Shown here: positions 1 to 18,132 of the stretch, piece after piece
Layout: each line of letters opens with the position of its first letter
Position numbering within the stretch: the stretch's first letter is position 1
Assembly (NCBI RefSeq): GCF_010389155.1
Contig: NC_057766.1
Span: forward strand, 25,181,516 to 25,245,515
Direction of reading: 5' to 3'
DNA length: 64,000 nt
Origin: Erigeron canadensis
Taxonomy: Eukaryota; Streptophyta; Magnoliopsida; Asterales; Asteraceae
Made by a program: the position numbers and the translations under genes
The notes under the pieces: generated by a model
Database searches by the model: none
The model's input: only the letters and a program-made list of their open reading frames with translations
What the model was told of the DNA's origin: nothing

Positions 1-1123
1 GCAAGTTTCCCTAAGGTTAACTGATTAATAGATATTCTTTAAAAACAAAACACATAATTTTGGTATCCTCTTTCATATCTCGAGATCCCTATTTTTCCAT
101 TCGAAACATATACCATAAGCAATGAAGGATTACGCATGAGAAATTGAGAAAGACCAGTTTGGAAATTTTCATACAAATAGCAAGAATCTCATAGTTCAGG
201 ACATAGGAAAAATATTTACTCGATGTTTCCTCAATTTAAATGGATCAATATGAATTATAGGCTAAGAAGTCGAACTTTCGAGTGGAATGCCAAAGAGAAT
301 GTTAGTGAGTCTTTAACCATAAATCCATGATTAAACTAATGGAGTCAAAAACAAGATTCAAGTATGATTTAGTGGGGCAAATTTAATCTAAGCTTCCACT
401 ATTCTCGCCCATCTTCTACGAGATATATTTTTGACAAGTTAATTTGTTTGTAAAGATACGAATGTATCAAATTATATTCGTGTCTATTTAAATAATTACT
501 AGTAGATCGATAAGACTAGTAATAGGTTGATCATCCACGAATAAATAAGATTCAATCTTTGTAGAAGAAATAATAAAAATCATGACACGTATAAACATGT
601 AGAGGTCCGATCCTCGTTTCGTACAAAAACCGGATAACTTTTTCTACCATTTAGATGTCTATATCTATTAGGTCTAAAGCTTATGTCATTGAGCAACTCT
701 TTTTATTTCTTCTTGAAAACTTGTACATAATAATAATAATAATAATATATAATATATGAAAATCCAACCTAATTTAAACGGCAAGAGACAAATATTATTA
801 CCAAATTAATATTAGTCACAAAGATGTCATTACAAAAATAAATAATATTTCGGTACTACTTGGCGGGTATATTGGTATTTTCGACAAAGTCCATTTTCTT
901 GTTTATTAAGAAAAAAGTCAAAAACTTTAAATTTTTTGCTTCAACTTTACTCGTTAATTAAAAACGACCAACTCCACACCAGCAACTACTCTTCTTCTTC
1001 TTATTCGTCTTCTTTCTTTTGTCAAAAACATAGACCAAAAATTTCAATATGCACTTTACACATAATTAGAATTAGAATTTCCTCATTATTTAAAAAAAAA
1101 AAAAAACGGAAAATAAGAGAGAG
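1..1123. other. Upstream intergenic and 5' flank, no gene seen
   Basis: AT-rich DNA with frequent stops in all frames. It contains a short (ATA)n run near 730-750 and CT-rich stretches after about 985, probably the leader of the gene starting at 1124. I see no convincing coding segment. Confidence 0.6.
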
Positions 1124-4100
1124 ATGAAATTAGGTAGGGCGCAAGAACAACAACAACAACAACGTGTGAAAACATCGTCGTCGGCATCAATAAGAAGTAA
1201 AGCGGCTCATTTTGTGTCTGATCTTACTACTGTTATTCTTAATCCTATCTCTGATAATAAACCCTCCTCCTCCGTAAGTTTTTTTTTTTAATATTATATA
1301 TATATATTTGATTTAATTGTTTCGATTTTAATTGTCGAGCTTTGAATACCCAATTATTACCTGGTAGGTGTGTTTTTATATTATTTATATGTAATTTAGT
1401 TGGTAAGTATTCATGTCTAAAATTTGTTAGATTTAGGATTAGGGTTTACCAACCATATATACATATAAAATATATGTCTATACATAGTGGAAAGTTTGAA
1501 TGAGAATTGTAATGATGCCGAGAACTGCGAATACAGTCTATGTGTTACTTGACTAAATTCCCATGTGATTGATTGATTAAGTCCGTTCACATATGATTAA
1601 AAAAAGTAAGTTAGCACCCAATGCCGCCTTTCACGGGTTTTGATCCTAATGTATTGCGGTGTATGGGGGAAGGTAAGATGTAGAAAACCTTACCCCTAGC
1701 ATGACAGTGTATAGAGACTGCTTGGTTCTATCTAAGATAGAAAAGGACCTCCAGCATTGCAAGGCATGAGGATAGAACCCTTGACCTCTGTCTCCAGAGG
1801 CAAGGGTGTTAACCACTTATCCAACCTTGCTGGTTTTCCGTTCACATATGATTGAATTTGGAATTTGTTACCCAACGGTTTCTGGATCGTTCACATGTAT
1901 ACATACGAAAACACATTATCATCCTTTTGGTATTTTGGTCTCATTGGAATCTTCATCACGTTTACATAATTGAACACGTAGTTGTGCAGTTTTTGCAGTT
2001 CTTGATATTTTTCAGGTTCTAGATTCAATAAAGTTGATCATTGTGCAATGTGCAGAGTAGTGTGGAGTGTGTTTTTTCTAGGTGTGTAGTGTGTGTCTTG
2101 TGTGGAGGATGTGTTGGTTTATCTGATGTGGAAAGGATAAATAAATAAGGGGGGTTCTTTGTTACGATGATACAAAACGGATGGAAATATGAGATTGTAT
2201 CAAAATATGCGATCCAATGTCCCGTTTTCTCCGTAATATAAGACCATTGTCTTAAGATTTAGGAGGCTGCACGTGATGATTCATCAAAACTGGTTGGAAC
2301 ACAAGCATACACACAGTCAGACACACACAAACACACACACACACAGCTTATATATTCCTTTACATTGTTTATAGAGATTTTTTTTTTGTATCTGTTAGGG
2401 AGGTGTGACTAGTGAACCAAGGAGAAATACACAACAATATAGTACAGAAGACGATGTTCCGGTGCTAGAAGATGGTCCGGATACATCCTCTTTCACTGCG
2501 TTTCTTTATTCATTTTTGTCCCCGGGAAGATCACAAAAAGAGTCTGAGAATGTGGGGTGGAATGAGAATCAAGTATCCCCAAATGTCCTATTGAAAGAAA
2601 ATAGTGGAAAGAAAGGTATGTTCTCTAGGGGTAAACAGTCTATCGGTAAGGCACTCAACCAGGCTGTGAGGTTTGGTGGTGGGTATCGGTTTCATACTTC
2701 TGGGAAGGTAAGTACCGAGTCAAAGATTGATGACGAGAAAGAAACAAGGTCTAGTGAGGGGGTTCATGTGGAAAATCTGAGGGGGCCTAACCTTCCTGGT
2801 ATGTCAGAACCTTCACAGCTGATGACTGAAGATACACGGTCTGCTCTTTATGCTGCACTCCCAGTTTTGAGTCAAGGAAAGAAATGGGTCTTATTGTACA
2901 GGTACATTAGTTAATATTCTAGTCGTAGGGGAATATATGTAGTTTCACCTTTTTTGTTTATGTATTATGGTTTTCATATGCAGTACATGGAGGCATGGGA
3001 TATCTCTTTCGACTTTATATAGAAGAAGCAGTCTTTGCTCTGGGCTAAGTTTGCTGGTACGTCTTGGGTAACTATGAAGTTTTACTTGTAGGTAGATGTG
3101 GAAGTTTTGATCCATTTATCTATGAATAGGCCTATTTGTCTATGTTGTAATTCTAACAGGTCAAAGTCCAGAAGTTATTTATAATGTTCTTATTATCGAA
3201 ATAATGTATCATATAGTTGTAAGCATATCTGTTTGGCACACTAATTGTTTGTAGGGTGTGTAGGTTAACTGAACCCAGTATGCCCTGTACCAAAAAGACC
3301 TGTTTTGACTTTTGACCCAACTCTCTTTGGGCCTGTTCTCCCCTGGTGTCCACCTCTAACTAGTGCCAACAGTATTGTGCATGCATCTTTCGATTTTAAT
3401 TACATCTCAACTTATATCTGTTGGTTTTGGGTTTTTTGAATTTTTCAATGACCTGCTGTGACACATGTTAAACGGAGCTTATCTTTAAACAGGAACTTAG
3501 TTTACAAATTTCAGGTTGTTGGAGATCGTAACGATGCAGTATTTGGTGGTTTAGTTGAGGCACCCTTGAGACCATCAACGAAAAAAAGATATCAGGTAAG
3601 CTTGATTTCAGGTACTTGCTTATATATGTGCATTGATTGATGCTTACTTGCTGCTGAATGCTATATATAGGGATCAAATAATACATTTGTTTTTACAAAT
3701 ACACCTGGATGCACTGTTGTATTCCGCCCAACAGGTACTGCAATTTCTTCCTGGTACCCCTATTGCTTGAGAAGAATGATGGCAAAATGGTTGGTCTGGG
3801 AGGGTAATGGCAAGACATATTCATAGAAATCTTTTGATTTGATCTGTCCTTTTTAGTTATATATTTTAATTTAACTCATTAGATATTAAACATAACCAAA
3901 TTGACCCATTTGTGTATAAATAATCTGAAATGACCATCTTTCTTTGTAAATCAACTTTGTTGCCAACATCGGGCATGTATGTCAGGAGCTATTTAGGGGT
4001 TTTTTGGAGCTTTTAGCTTTTACAAAAGGAGCTTCTATCTACAAAAAGCTTTGTTTGGAAGGGAGAGCTTAAAGCTTTTAGGTTTTTCAAAAAGCTCCTA

Positions 4101-6083
4101 ACTAAACCTAGTGAAGAAGCATTAAAAAATAGCTGGAGTTTTTTGTAGTATTTAACAATCGACTATCAGAAAAACATCTTATCATGAATAGCATTCGGTT
4201 AAAGGTGTAGATATTTAATTTAAATAATATTGTTAAACACTCTAAACATCAGTTACCTAAATAAAATGTGAATAAGTATATTGAGTACTTAAACAATGTT
4301 TTGTTCCTTTATATAATTTTTTTAGTAGGACTTTATAATATTTGTATATGTATCATATATTATTTTATATGAACATATATATAGAAGTACATTTTTAGTA
4401 TTTTTTTATTACTTGGTTTTCTTTTTTATGTCCCTATTTAAGCTACAACTATTTTCCCAAACCTTTATATGTAAATAAAAGCTTCAGCTTCCAGATTCAA
4501 CCACAGCTCCAGCAGCTTCAACTTTCAGCCAGTTTTGCCAAACATACCCATCTTCTCTAATCCCATAGAATGATTCCAAATTTGTAGACACGACTAATAT
4601 TAAGCAGTTCATGAGTAGCCGCCGTTCATCTTCTCTATGCAACTCATTAGGGAATTGTAGGGGAACTGATTTTACTGGGCCAAGGATGATGAAATTTGAT
4701 AAATGTTGAAGGCTTGAACTAATACAATCTTAGATAATATATTGATGGGTTGAGTATGGGTAAATTCCAGTCTTCTGAAATATTATTTTATGTTGATTGC
4801 ACCAATCATTTTATCATATATCCCAAGCTTAAATGCTTGTATAACTAATTGCCCGTGCATATATCAGGTGCCAATCGTTATTTCACTTTGTGCTCGACTG
4901 AGTATCTAGCGCTTGGTGGGGGCAGTCATTTTGCGTTGTATCTTGATAGTGACTTGTAAGAGTCTTTCTAACTTGTCTTTTTTCTTTTTTAGGATACATA
5001 TTCTTTTATTTGGCAATTTGCATCTCTTTTTTACAGATTGAACGGGTCGAGCTTGGCTTCAGAAACCTATGATAACTCTTGTTTGTCACACACTCAAGAA
5101 TTCGAAGTCAAGGAAGTTGAGGTGCTCTCTCTTTTTCTTACTTGTACAGTGTGATTACAATTGACCCGGGAGATCAATTTAATCCAAATGTTGCCCATCT
5201 ATGGATTTGACATATACTAAGAATAGATATGAAAATTAAGTTGAAACAACCGAAATATGACAATATCTAATTTTTTTCATGTGAAGGAATTCAAGAACTA
5301 GAAACATTAAATACTCAATTGAAGTTTAATACATGAACTACACATTCTAAATGGCAATCTGTACATTACATATTATATCTCTTATTAGATAAAGTGCAAA
5401 AACTGTATATAAGCAACTGCTCTTGCTAACCATGAGAAGCATTAGTTTGTCCCATACCAATTTTTGTCGCTTATCTTAGGCCACCACTAGCTCATATATG
5501 TACTCATTTAACATATATATGTTATGTGTGTACTGTGTATATTAGAGCCAGAGGTGACGAAATGGTCTAGTCTGGCTAGACATTTTTGGGTACATATCTA
5601 AATGGGCTGACTTAGGTTGGATCCAAAACACTTTTTCTTCTAAACTTATGAACTTAATAAAAAGTTGTAGTCTGCCAATTAATATTTGATAATCAAAATG
5701 TTTCAGTAATAATATAGGTTTTATGCGTTAGGCATAGACTTTTGTTTTTTTTTTAGTAAAATTTTCTTATGTGTTTAACCAATTTGACCCTCTAGTGATA
5801 AAGGCATAAAACATATCTCAAATCAGGCTTTTCGTAGCATTGAAATTGCCATCTCCAGTATATCTTTCGTTATTTAGTTGGAATATCTAATATCAATATC
5901 CAGTTTCATATTTGCTTAACATTTGAGAAATTTGATTTGTTTACATACTGAATCATATGTCTCACATGGTGGTGTAAATATGATGTTGCATGTATGCAGC
6001 TATGGGGGTTCGTCTATGCTTCAGAGTATGAAGCCACGATATCAATGTTGCGGACAGAGGCACCTGGAATCTGCCGTTGGTAG
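1124..6083 (+). CDS. TLDc-domain protein (oxidation-resistance OXR family)
   Basis: Eight coding exons: 1124-1273, 2399-2901, 2984-3056, 3515-3595, 3671-3734, 4868-4955, 5037-5121, 6000-6083. They join in frame to a 375-residue protein with GT-AG introns throughout. The first ~200 residues are low complexity (Gln run near residue 8, Ser-rich, basic) with no recognised domain. The C-terminal ~175 residues read as a TLDc domain: a W-R-H-G-I-S-L-S-T-L-Y motif at the exon 2/3 junction, V-V-G-D-R-N-D-A-V-F-G-G in exon 4, G-G-G-S-H-F-A-L-Y-L in exon 6, and a C-terminal E-L-W-G-F-V-Y followed by the stop. In other eukaryotes TLDc proteins are linked to oxidative-stress tolerance and V-ATPase regulation; the role here is inferred. 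The start is the first ATG in frame with exon 2. Intron 1 carries a SINE; intron 5 carries another repeat. Confidence 0.9.
1599..1836 (-). mobile_element. tRNA-derived SINE, family A copy 1 (in TLDc intron 1)
   Basis: Read on the minus strand it starts with an A-box-like GGTTGGATAAGTGGTTAACA and a degenerate B box (GGTTCTATCCT), followed by a body shared with the copies at 27807-28025 and 16793-16978. It is bounded by a perfect 17-bp direct repeat, TCCGTTCACATATGATT, at 1582-1598 and 1837-1853. That is the target-site duplication expected from LINE-mediated insertion. Confidence 0.9.
3985..4555. mobile_element. Probable hAT-like nonautonomous element in TLDc intron 5
   Basis: The segment is rich in AGCTTTT / AAGCTT motifs. 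It ends in TTTGCCAAACATACCC, the inverse of GGGTATGTTTGGCAAA, a type of terminus common in plant hAT MITEs. The left end (AGGGGTTTTTTGGAGC near 3991) matches only loosely, and I could not fix a target-site duplication. Boundaries are approximate. Confidence 0.4.
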
Positions 6084-12540
<6,457 letters not shown>

Positions 12541-14021
12541 ATTACTTTTAACTTCAAATAGTCACATTCCCTTGTACTTATTGGATTTTGGAACATTTTT
12601 TTCACCTTTTATTTCCTAAAATTGCAATGTTGTGATTTAGAATAAACCTTTGTTCCTTAGGTTTGGATGTGTTTGTTGGGGGTGAATCGGTGATAAAAAC
12701 AGCGCTGTGTTACCTGATCATATCATCTTATATAGATCCAAGTTTTTTCTGAAACGGATAACTGAAACTCGATCAAGATCCTCTCAAGTTGAGACTTGCC
12801 TTGCTGTTTTGCCCTCTCATCATGATAGCCAATTAGCCATAGATACAAAGTGTTGCATGTAATAACCGTGTATGTCCGTGGACCACATTAGCTACAAGTT
12901 AACTTACGCTTGTGACGTTAACAATTATACGAGAATCCTTTCTACTTTTTCTCATGAAAATGACTCTCTTTTCCGTAACTAGACCCACCATATTAGTGCT
13001 AATGCTTTTGTTTAGGGTATTAGTGTTGGAAAGCCAACAGAATATCAATTTGGTTCTAATTGATCAAGCCAGTTCGGTGATTTATTGTGCATTCGAAATC
13101 GAATGTACTTCAGTCAAGGCTCAAATATTTAACTTCTGGTGAATTTCAAGCTCACAAAAATGCCAAATCATATATTTACCAGCTTATATACTTCAAAAGT
13201 TATTCACTTCCATCAAAAAACCTTTTCAAAAGCTTTTCTTTAAATTAAATACTTTACAAATTACAACAAAGAGGTCTTATAAGAATGTCGTCAATTCTTA
13301 AATGATCAATTTCACATCTCAAATTCACATTCTGTTCTTTCAACCGTTCATTATCTCCTTTGAAAGACGTGTCATCTTATTTTTACTTGAAGATATCGAG
13401 TGCGGTCGAGTCTAATTACGTCCTAATTAGTCATTGGAGCTGCGTCCTAATTAGTCATTGGAGCTGCGATTAGTATCCAAGGCAATGATTAATTAAGATC
13501 AATTTATTTAGACTAATTAACTAGCTATATAGTAAAATGTGAATGAAATATATATAGAATCTTTAAAAAAAATCAATGTGATGCATATATATGATCTCTT
13601 CTAGAAACTTAAAACTGTATATATGTGGATAGATGCCATTTATTTCAATTTTTGTTGATCCAATCCTTCTTGGCCTGGCCCTAGCTGTTTAGATACAAAA
13701 CGTACAACTAAAGCTATCCTAGCTCGTGACACTAAGGTCGATTTATTTGAAGGCATATATGCACGAATAAGACTTTCAACTCAAAGAAATTTATTCAATT
13801 CACACCAAGTGAATTACTTGTTGACTGTGTGCACACGTGCACAACTTAATGTGTGTTTACATTAGCTTTTGCTTGCGTATACAACCATTAAACGACAAAG
13901 TTACGTCATAAAATTCATCGCATTTCTAACGATGCTTAACCATCAGTCGTCACGACCTTCAAGAAGGTATATATTTTAAAGAATATTAATTAGTAGTATT
14001 ACTAAAAAAAATTTACAAATT
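12541..14021. other. Intergenic between RABH1 and small-protein gene A
   Basis: The RABH1 3' UTR lies up to about 12.66 kb. Beyond that is AT-rich DNA without a supported gene. It contains a short tandem duplication at 13419-13466. Confidence 0.6.
13419..13466. repeat. Tandem duplication, 2 x 24 bp
   Basis: Two identical adjacent 24-bp units, 13419-13442 and 13443-13466, each beginning CGTCCTAATTAG. Looks like replication slippage. Confidence 0.9.
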
Positions 14022-14279
14022 TGTCATTGGTCAATAAAATGATCACGGACAAGTTTAATTATCTTCTTTACTCCAAATCAAAAAGGTGCTTAGAATTCCG
14101 TACTTTGAAATATCTTCATATTACACACATATATATAGGTCAAGAAATATCTATTACACACATAAGTCATATTGATATACAGTTAAACACAGATTCAAGT
14201 ATTCCAATTCAAATTATACGTACATATTACAATAAAAACAGGTGTAATATTTATTTTATTAGCTAGTTTGATATATATC
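14022..14279 (+). promoter_or_regulatory. Promoter of small-protein gene A, with W-box-like site
   Basis: GGTCAATAAAATG at 14029-14041 contains GGTCAA, the complement of the W-box core TTGACC. TACTTTGAAAT follows at 14101. Both recur with the same order and similar spacing upstream of paralogue B (18744 and about 18825). A TATATATA run lies near 14131. Confidence 0.5.
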
Positions 14280-14678
14280 ATGTCGATTTCATTAGAAGCT
14301 TTGGCAATGGAGGGTGTAGACTACAACAATTGGGGTATCGATTTTGAGGAATGGGAACGTATGCAAGACGGGCCTCCTCCTCCACATTTATATGCCGATG
14401 ATTATTATAAAGAACACGTTGAACAATATGAATGTGAAAACGATGAAGTCGTAGTTAAGATGGCAACGGAAGCTATAAATGAATTTTGTGTACATAAAAC
14501 CGGCGAAAGCCAGTATGCAAATAATGTTATTGAGAAATTAAATGAAGTTGGTGATGATGAAGTTGGAATGCAATTACCAAAAGAGTTGGGGAACCATGGC
14601 AGTAAAGGTATCAAGCGATTGAAGATGTGGGTAGTTGTAATAATTTTGATTAGATTTTTAAGGAGGCGAATTCTTTGA
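14280..14678 (+). CDS. Small acidic protein of unknown function, paralogue A
   Basis: Single-exon gene, 132 residues. I chose the ATG at 14280 because it aligns with the start of the paralogue at 18960; four more codons are open upstream but are not conserved. The N-terminus (M-S-I-S-L-E-A-L-A-M-E-G-V-D-Y ... E-E-W-E-R ... P-P-P-P-H-L-Y-A) and the C-terminus (G-I-K-R-L-K-M-W-V, then a hydrophobic stretch closed by I-R-F-L-R-R-R-I-L) are shared with paralogue B. The middle 60-70 residues are acidic and diverged. The tail could be an amphipathic or membrane-touching helix with basic edges. There is no signal peptide and no known domain. I do not recognise the family and assign no function. That both copies keep an intact frame with matching ends argues for a real gene. 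Confidence 0.78.
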   Translation: MSISLEALAMEGVDYNNWGIDFEEWERMQDGPPPPHLYADDYYKEHVEQYECENDEVVVKMATEAINEFCVHKTGESQYANNVIEKLNEVGDDEVGMQLPKELGNHGSKGIKRLKMWVVVIILIRFLRRRIL

Positions 14679-14833
14679 ACCATTTCAAGTTTTGAGTAGG
14701 ATTTTAGAATTCATATGTTAATGTTCGTTTTTAGTTTGTAACAAGATTAGACTTGTCATCGATATATATATATAAGTTAATTAAAGATGTCCTTGTAATA
14801 GAATTATTTTTGTAAGCTAGGATTGTATTAAGG

Positions 14834-14975
14834 AACGAAGCTTAGGTTGGACGGAGTGGTTAGACACCCGACCGGTACCGGATAGCACACCGCTCCGACC
14901 CCCTAGTACCGGTGGGGAGGGGAGCATCTCGGGTACCACGGTGCCGGTTTCACTGCCGACTTAGGAAAAAAAAAA
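14834..14975. other. GC-rich block at the left edge of the SANT-type pseudogene region
   Basis: About 140 bp far richer in GC than its surroundings, with repeated ACCGGTACC-like motifs (GACCGGTACCGG near 14869, AGTACCGGTGGGG near 14906). It ends at an A-run. Position suggests part of the transposon carrying the adjacent gene, but I found no matching inverted copy downstream. Confidence 0.35.
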
Positions 14976-15160
14976 AAAAAAAAGAGGAGGGGCCCACTAC
15001 CAACGGTTAAAAAAAAATAAAATTTTTTTTTCTTTTTTCTTTCTCTTTCTTTCTTCCATTCTCATTTTCCCTTTTTCTTCTTCTTTCTTGGCCGACCTCC
15101 TGTTCTTCTTCTTGTTTAATTTTTTTTTCCCACTCAAATCACCCATATAAACACATAAAA

Positions 15161-16486
15161 ATGAATAGGGGGAAGAAACCAAAACAACCCAGTTATTCAA
15201 ATCTACCCAAAAGACGCAAAAACACAACAAACAATCGCGATATTATGCCTCCTCCTTCGCAAAAAAACACGGCCAAAAATGATTATAGGCCACAACAAGT
15301 TGATGATTTCTTGAGTAATATGGATCCAGGGTTTTTCGAATCCGCCCCGGCAAATTTCCAACAAATGAACACCGGGTTTTCGGGTTTCGTGGGTGGTTCT
15401 CAAGCCTGGTTTTCGCGTTTCGCGGGTGGTTCTTCAAGCCACTTCGCAAGTCAACCGGAAGAAGAAGAAGAAGAAGAAGAAGAAGAAGAAGAAGAAGAAG
15501 AAGAAGAAAAGGTCGAGGAGGAAGAGGAGGAAGCAATACCCGAGACCCAAGTCCCCGTTAAAGGTAAAAGAGAGTGTAGAAATTGGGGGAAGGATGAAAA
15601 GGCGTGTTTGGCAAAAGCTTGGTTAAACGTTTCTGAGGATCCATACGTCGAAAACGCACAAACAGCGGGTTCGTTTTGGGGGAAGGTGAAGTTTCAGATG
15701 GATTCACACTTGAATCGTGATTCGGGGCGTACCCCGGAAATGTGTCGGTGGAAATGGAAGGATTTGAAGCATAAGGTGTCGGGTTTTTGTGGTATCTACA
15801 ATGTGAAGAAAAGTAAGATGTTGAGTGGCCAAAGTGACGAGGATGTGTATAAGGCGTCTGTGGCATTGTATATGCGGAAATACAATAACAAGTCCGGGTT
15901 TCCGCATGTAGAGGCGTGGTAGGTTTTGAGGTGAGGACCGAAATGGTCGGAGGTTCTTACTTTGGAGGGGATTTGTGAGGAGTCGGGTAGCAAACGGGCA
16001 AGAACGGAAGGGTCTGTCCATGTACGTTCATCGGGGGAGGCATCGGTCCACATTGACTTGAATGAGGACCAGTTGGAGCAGGAAGAGGAGGGAGGGAACG
16101 ACATTGATGATGCACCCGTACATCCTGCTAGACCCGTCCCATCCCGCCGTAAAGCTAAGGGTAAGCAGCCTGCTCCTTCCGCTTCTACTACATCTGATGA
16201 GTTCTTGAAAATGGTCGCGGAGTTAAAATGCGACAATGAGGATAAAAAACGAGCTCGGGAGGAGAAGATGCAGATGCAGAAGGCGATGATGGGTAGCTAT
16301 ATGGCGGCGAAGGAGGCTAGGAAGAAACAGGAGGAGGAGATGACACGGATGGTCCAGAGTCAACAGCGACAGAGTGATATGGACTTCGTGATCAGGCCAC
16401 ACGATCACCTCAGCGGGCCGATGTTGGAGATGGTTTTGGCGCAGAAACGCGCCCTTTGTGAGAAGTACGGATGGCCGGCGCCTTAG
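15161..16486 (+). pseudogene. PIF/Harbinger-associated SANT (Myb-like) protein, broken by two stops
   Basis: One 442-codon frame interrupted by TAG at 15920-15922 and TGA at 15932-15934; the same frame continues to the stop at 16484-16486. Order of parts: basic N-terminus; Gly/Ser-rich segment with repeated F-G-F/F-A-G-G-S motifs; a poly-Glu tract coded by a (GAA)n run at about 15460-15510; a SANT/Myb-like domain from about residue 140 (R-N-W-G-K-D-E-K ... F-W-G-K-V ... C-R-W-K-W-K); then after the stops a nuclear, coiled-coil C-terminal region from about residue 345 (D-E-F-L-K-M-V-A-E-L-K ... K-R-A-R-E-E-K). This is the layout of the DNA-binding accessory protein of PIF/Harbinger transposons, which plant annotations often mislabel as glutathione S-transferase T3-like. 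No transposase is seen nearby. Function is probably lost, unless the first 253 residues act alone. Confidence 0.82.
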
Positions 16487-16600
16487 TTGTATGTTTTACT
16501 TATTTTTGTGTGTTAGAATAAAATTATGTTTTTTAATTGTGTTTTAAGTTGTATTAGTTTTAACTTATGAAATAAAATGTTTTATTTGAATAAAAATTAA

Positions 16601-16792
16601 ATGAAAATGAAATTAAATAGAAAAGGGTGGGGAGAGGAAGGGAGGGGTGGCGAGGTGCTTCTAGCAAAAGGGGAGGGGAGGGGAGGAGAAGAAAAATCGG
16701 GGAGGGGAGGGGAGGAGTGGGGAAGCTCTCCCCCCACCCTTATAAAGGGATTTTGGGCTCCGGCCCCCTCCATTTTTTTCCCTCAGTTTTTT
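16601..16792. other. G-rich/purine-rich tail of the SANT-type region
   Basis: Strongly strand-biased GGGGAGGGGAGG-type sequence at about 16627-16725, then CTCTCCCCCCACCC and a C-rich piece. No coding evidence. It may be the right end of the PIF-related element, but no terminal inverted repeat could be paired with the 14.84-kb side. Confidence 0.4.
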
Positions 16793-16978
16793 GGGTCCCA
16801 ATACCGTCTTTGACGATATATGAAGGAGGTTGAGATGTAGACAGCCTTACCCCCACCAAAGGTAGAGAGGCTGCTTAATTCCAGGTGCTACCAAAGATAA
16901 AAAAAGACTTCCAGCCTTGCTGGGCATGAAAATCGAACTCATTACCCCTGTCTCCAAAGACAAGAGCTCCAACCACTG
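16793..16978 (-). mobile_element. tRNA-derived SINE, family A copy 2 (5' truncated)
   Basis: Same body as the copies at 1599-1836 and 27807-28025, read on the minus strand: CAGTGGTTGGAGCTCTTGTC, B-box-like AGTTCGATTTT, GTAAGGCTGTCTACATCTCA, and the 3' end near GACGGTATTGGGACCC. No clean target-site duplication, and the copy is more diverged, so older. Confidence 0.75.
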
Positions 16979-16989
16979 TATATGTAATT

Positions 16990-17769
16990 TATTCAAAAAC
17001 TTATATTTTTTGGTGTTAAATCTGGGTCATGTAATGTTCAAAAAAAAAATAATAATAATAATAAAATTTGGGTCATGTACGTAACTTTCGCTCCTTTTTT
17101 ATTATTTTTCTTAGTGTTATTTCTTGTTTTTATGAATGTTGGCTCCCGCTATATATTACCTCAAACATCGTCACTGACTCTATTGCTAGGACTTGCCCCT
17201 TGTAAAAAATCTATAAAGAGGACATTATGGTCTATTGGAAGGACAAATTTTTTCCTTGCTGTACGTAGGTGACTTTTGTTGTATACGAGCCAAACACTAG
17301 ATTTACACATAAGACACAAAATGAGTTGAACTCAAGTTTTACACGTAAAACTAAAAACCAAATACTTATCATTTTGGCAGAATTAAAGAAGTCTCTAGCT
17401 ATTTACTTGAGGGTTAGTACCATTTATTTATCGACATATTGTTGTAATGAGTCTTTGATCCTTTGAGATTAAGCATGATATGGAAAAACTTTAAATTTCA
17501 ATTCGATCCCCGTTATAGCCCTCATGGTCATGACTTAATTAGCTATTTATGCTTCATGTCATTAAACTTACTGTTTTCCAATTCAAAGATAGTTTTTATG
17601 CAAGCCGGCAATTTATTTAATTCCTCTCTTAGGTTGTAGAAAGAATTTTGTTTTGTAGCATGTCTATTTGTAGCATGTCTATTTTCGTTACTTTCTGCTT
17701 ACGGCATATAACCAACCATGGAGGGGAGCACATAGAGAGGGGCAAAACCCGACTTTCGTCTCAGGCGTA
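16990..17769. other. Intergenic, nothing recognised
   Basis: AT-rich sequence with an (AATAAT)n run near 17050. No gene evidence; reading frames here are short and lack family features. Confidence 0.5.
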
Positions 17770-18132
17770 CAGTGGCGGAACCAGGATTCAAAGTGACCCG
17801 TAGCACTACAGACTTTTTTATCACTAGTTTCGCATCACAGTAAAGTAACGATAACGCTTAGATTGTTATGATTTTCAGCATTTTAAAGAATTTTTGGGGC
17901 TACTCTAGCGGTTTTTAAGAGATTTCTGTCATTTTGATCATTTAGTTGCATATATACGTATTTAAAATCTTTTTAAAGTTTAGAATTAGTTACATTGACC
18001 AGTATCCCAAATTGCTTTGACCCGTAGCACTCATAAAGAATACATCATAATTTTAAAAAAATCATAGTACTATATCGATTTAGCGGACGTGTAGTCGAGA
18101 CTACCCCTACTTTTAAGATATTTCCGCCTATT
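17770..18132. mobile_element. hAT-like nonautonomous element
   Basis: Left end CAGTGGCGGAACCAGG, the classic CAGNGGCGGA type of plant hAT terminus. The right end, read inverted, is AATAGGCGGAAA, sharing GGCGGAA. The flanks CAGGCGTA (17762-17769) and TAGGCACA (18133-18140) agree at 6 of 8 positions, consistent with a decayed 8-bp duplication. The motif GACCCGTAGCACT occurs twice inside. No transposase. Confidence 0.6.

Noticed and set aside
14405..14683. Antisense frame over small-protein gene A
   Set aside because: Not conserved opposite paralogue B; the sense frame is conserved at both ends.
15243..15536. Minus-strand leucine-run frame opposite the SANT gene
   Set aside because: Produced by reading the (GAA)n tract backwards; no family features.
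15161..16486. Glutathione S-transferase
   Set aside because: No thioredoxin-fold or GST helical motifs; the name is a common misannotation for this SANT/PIF-associated family.
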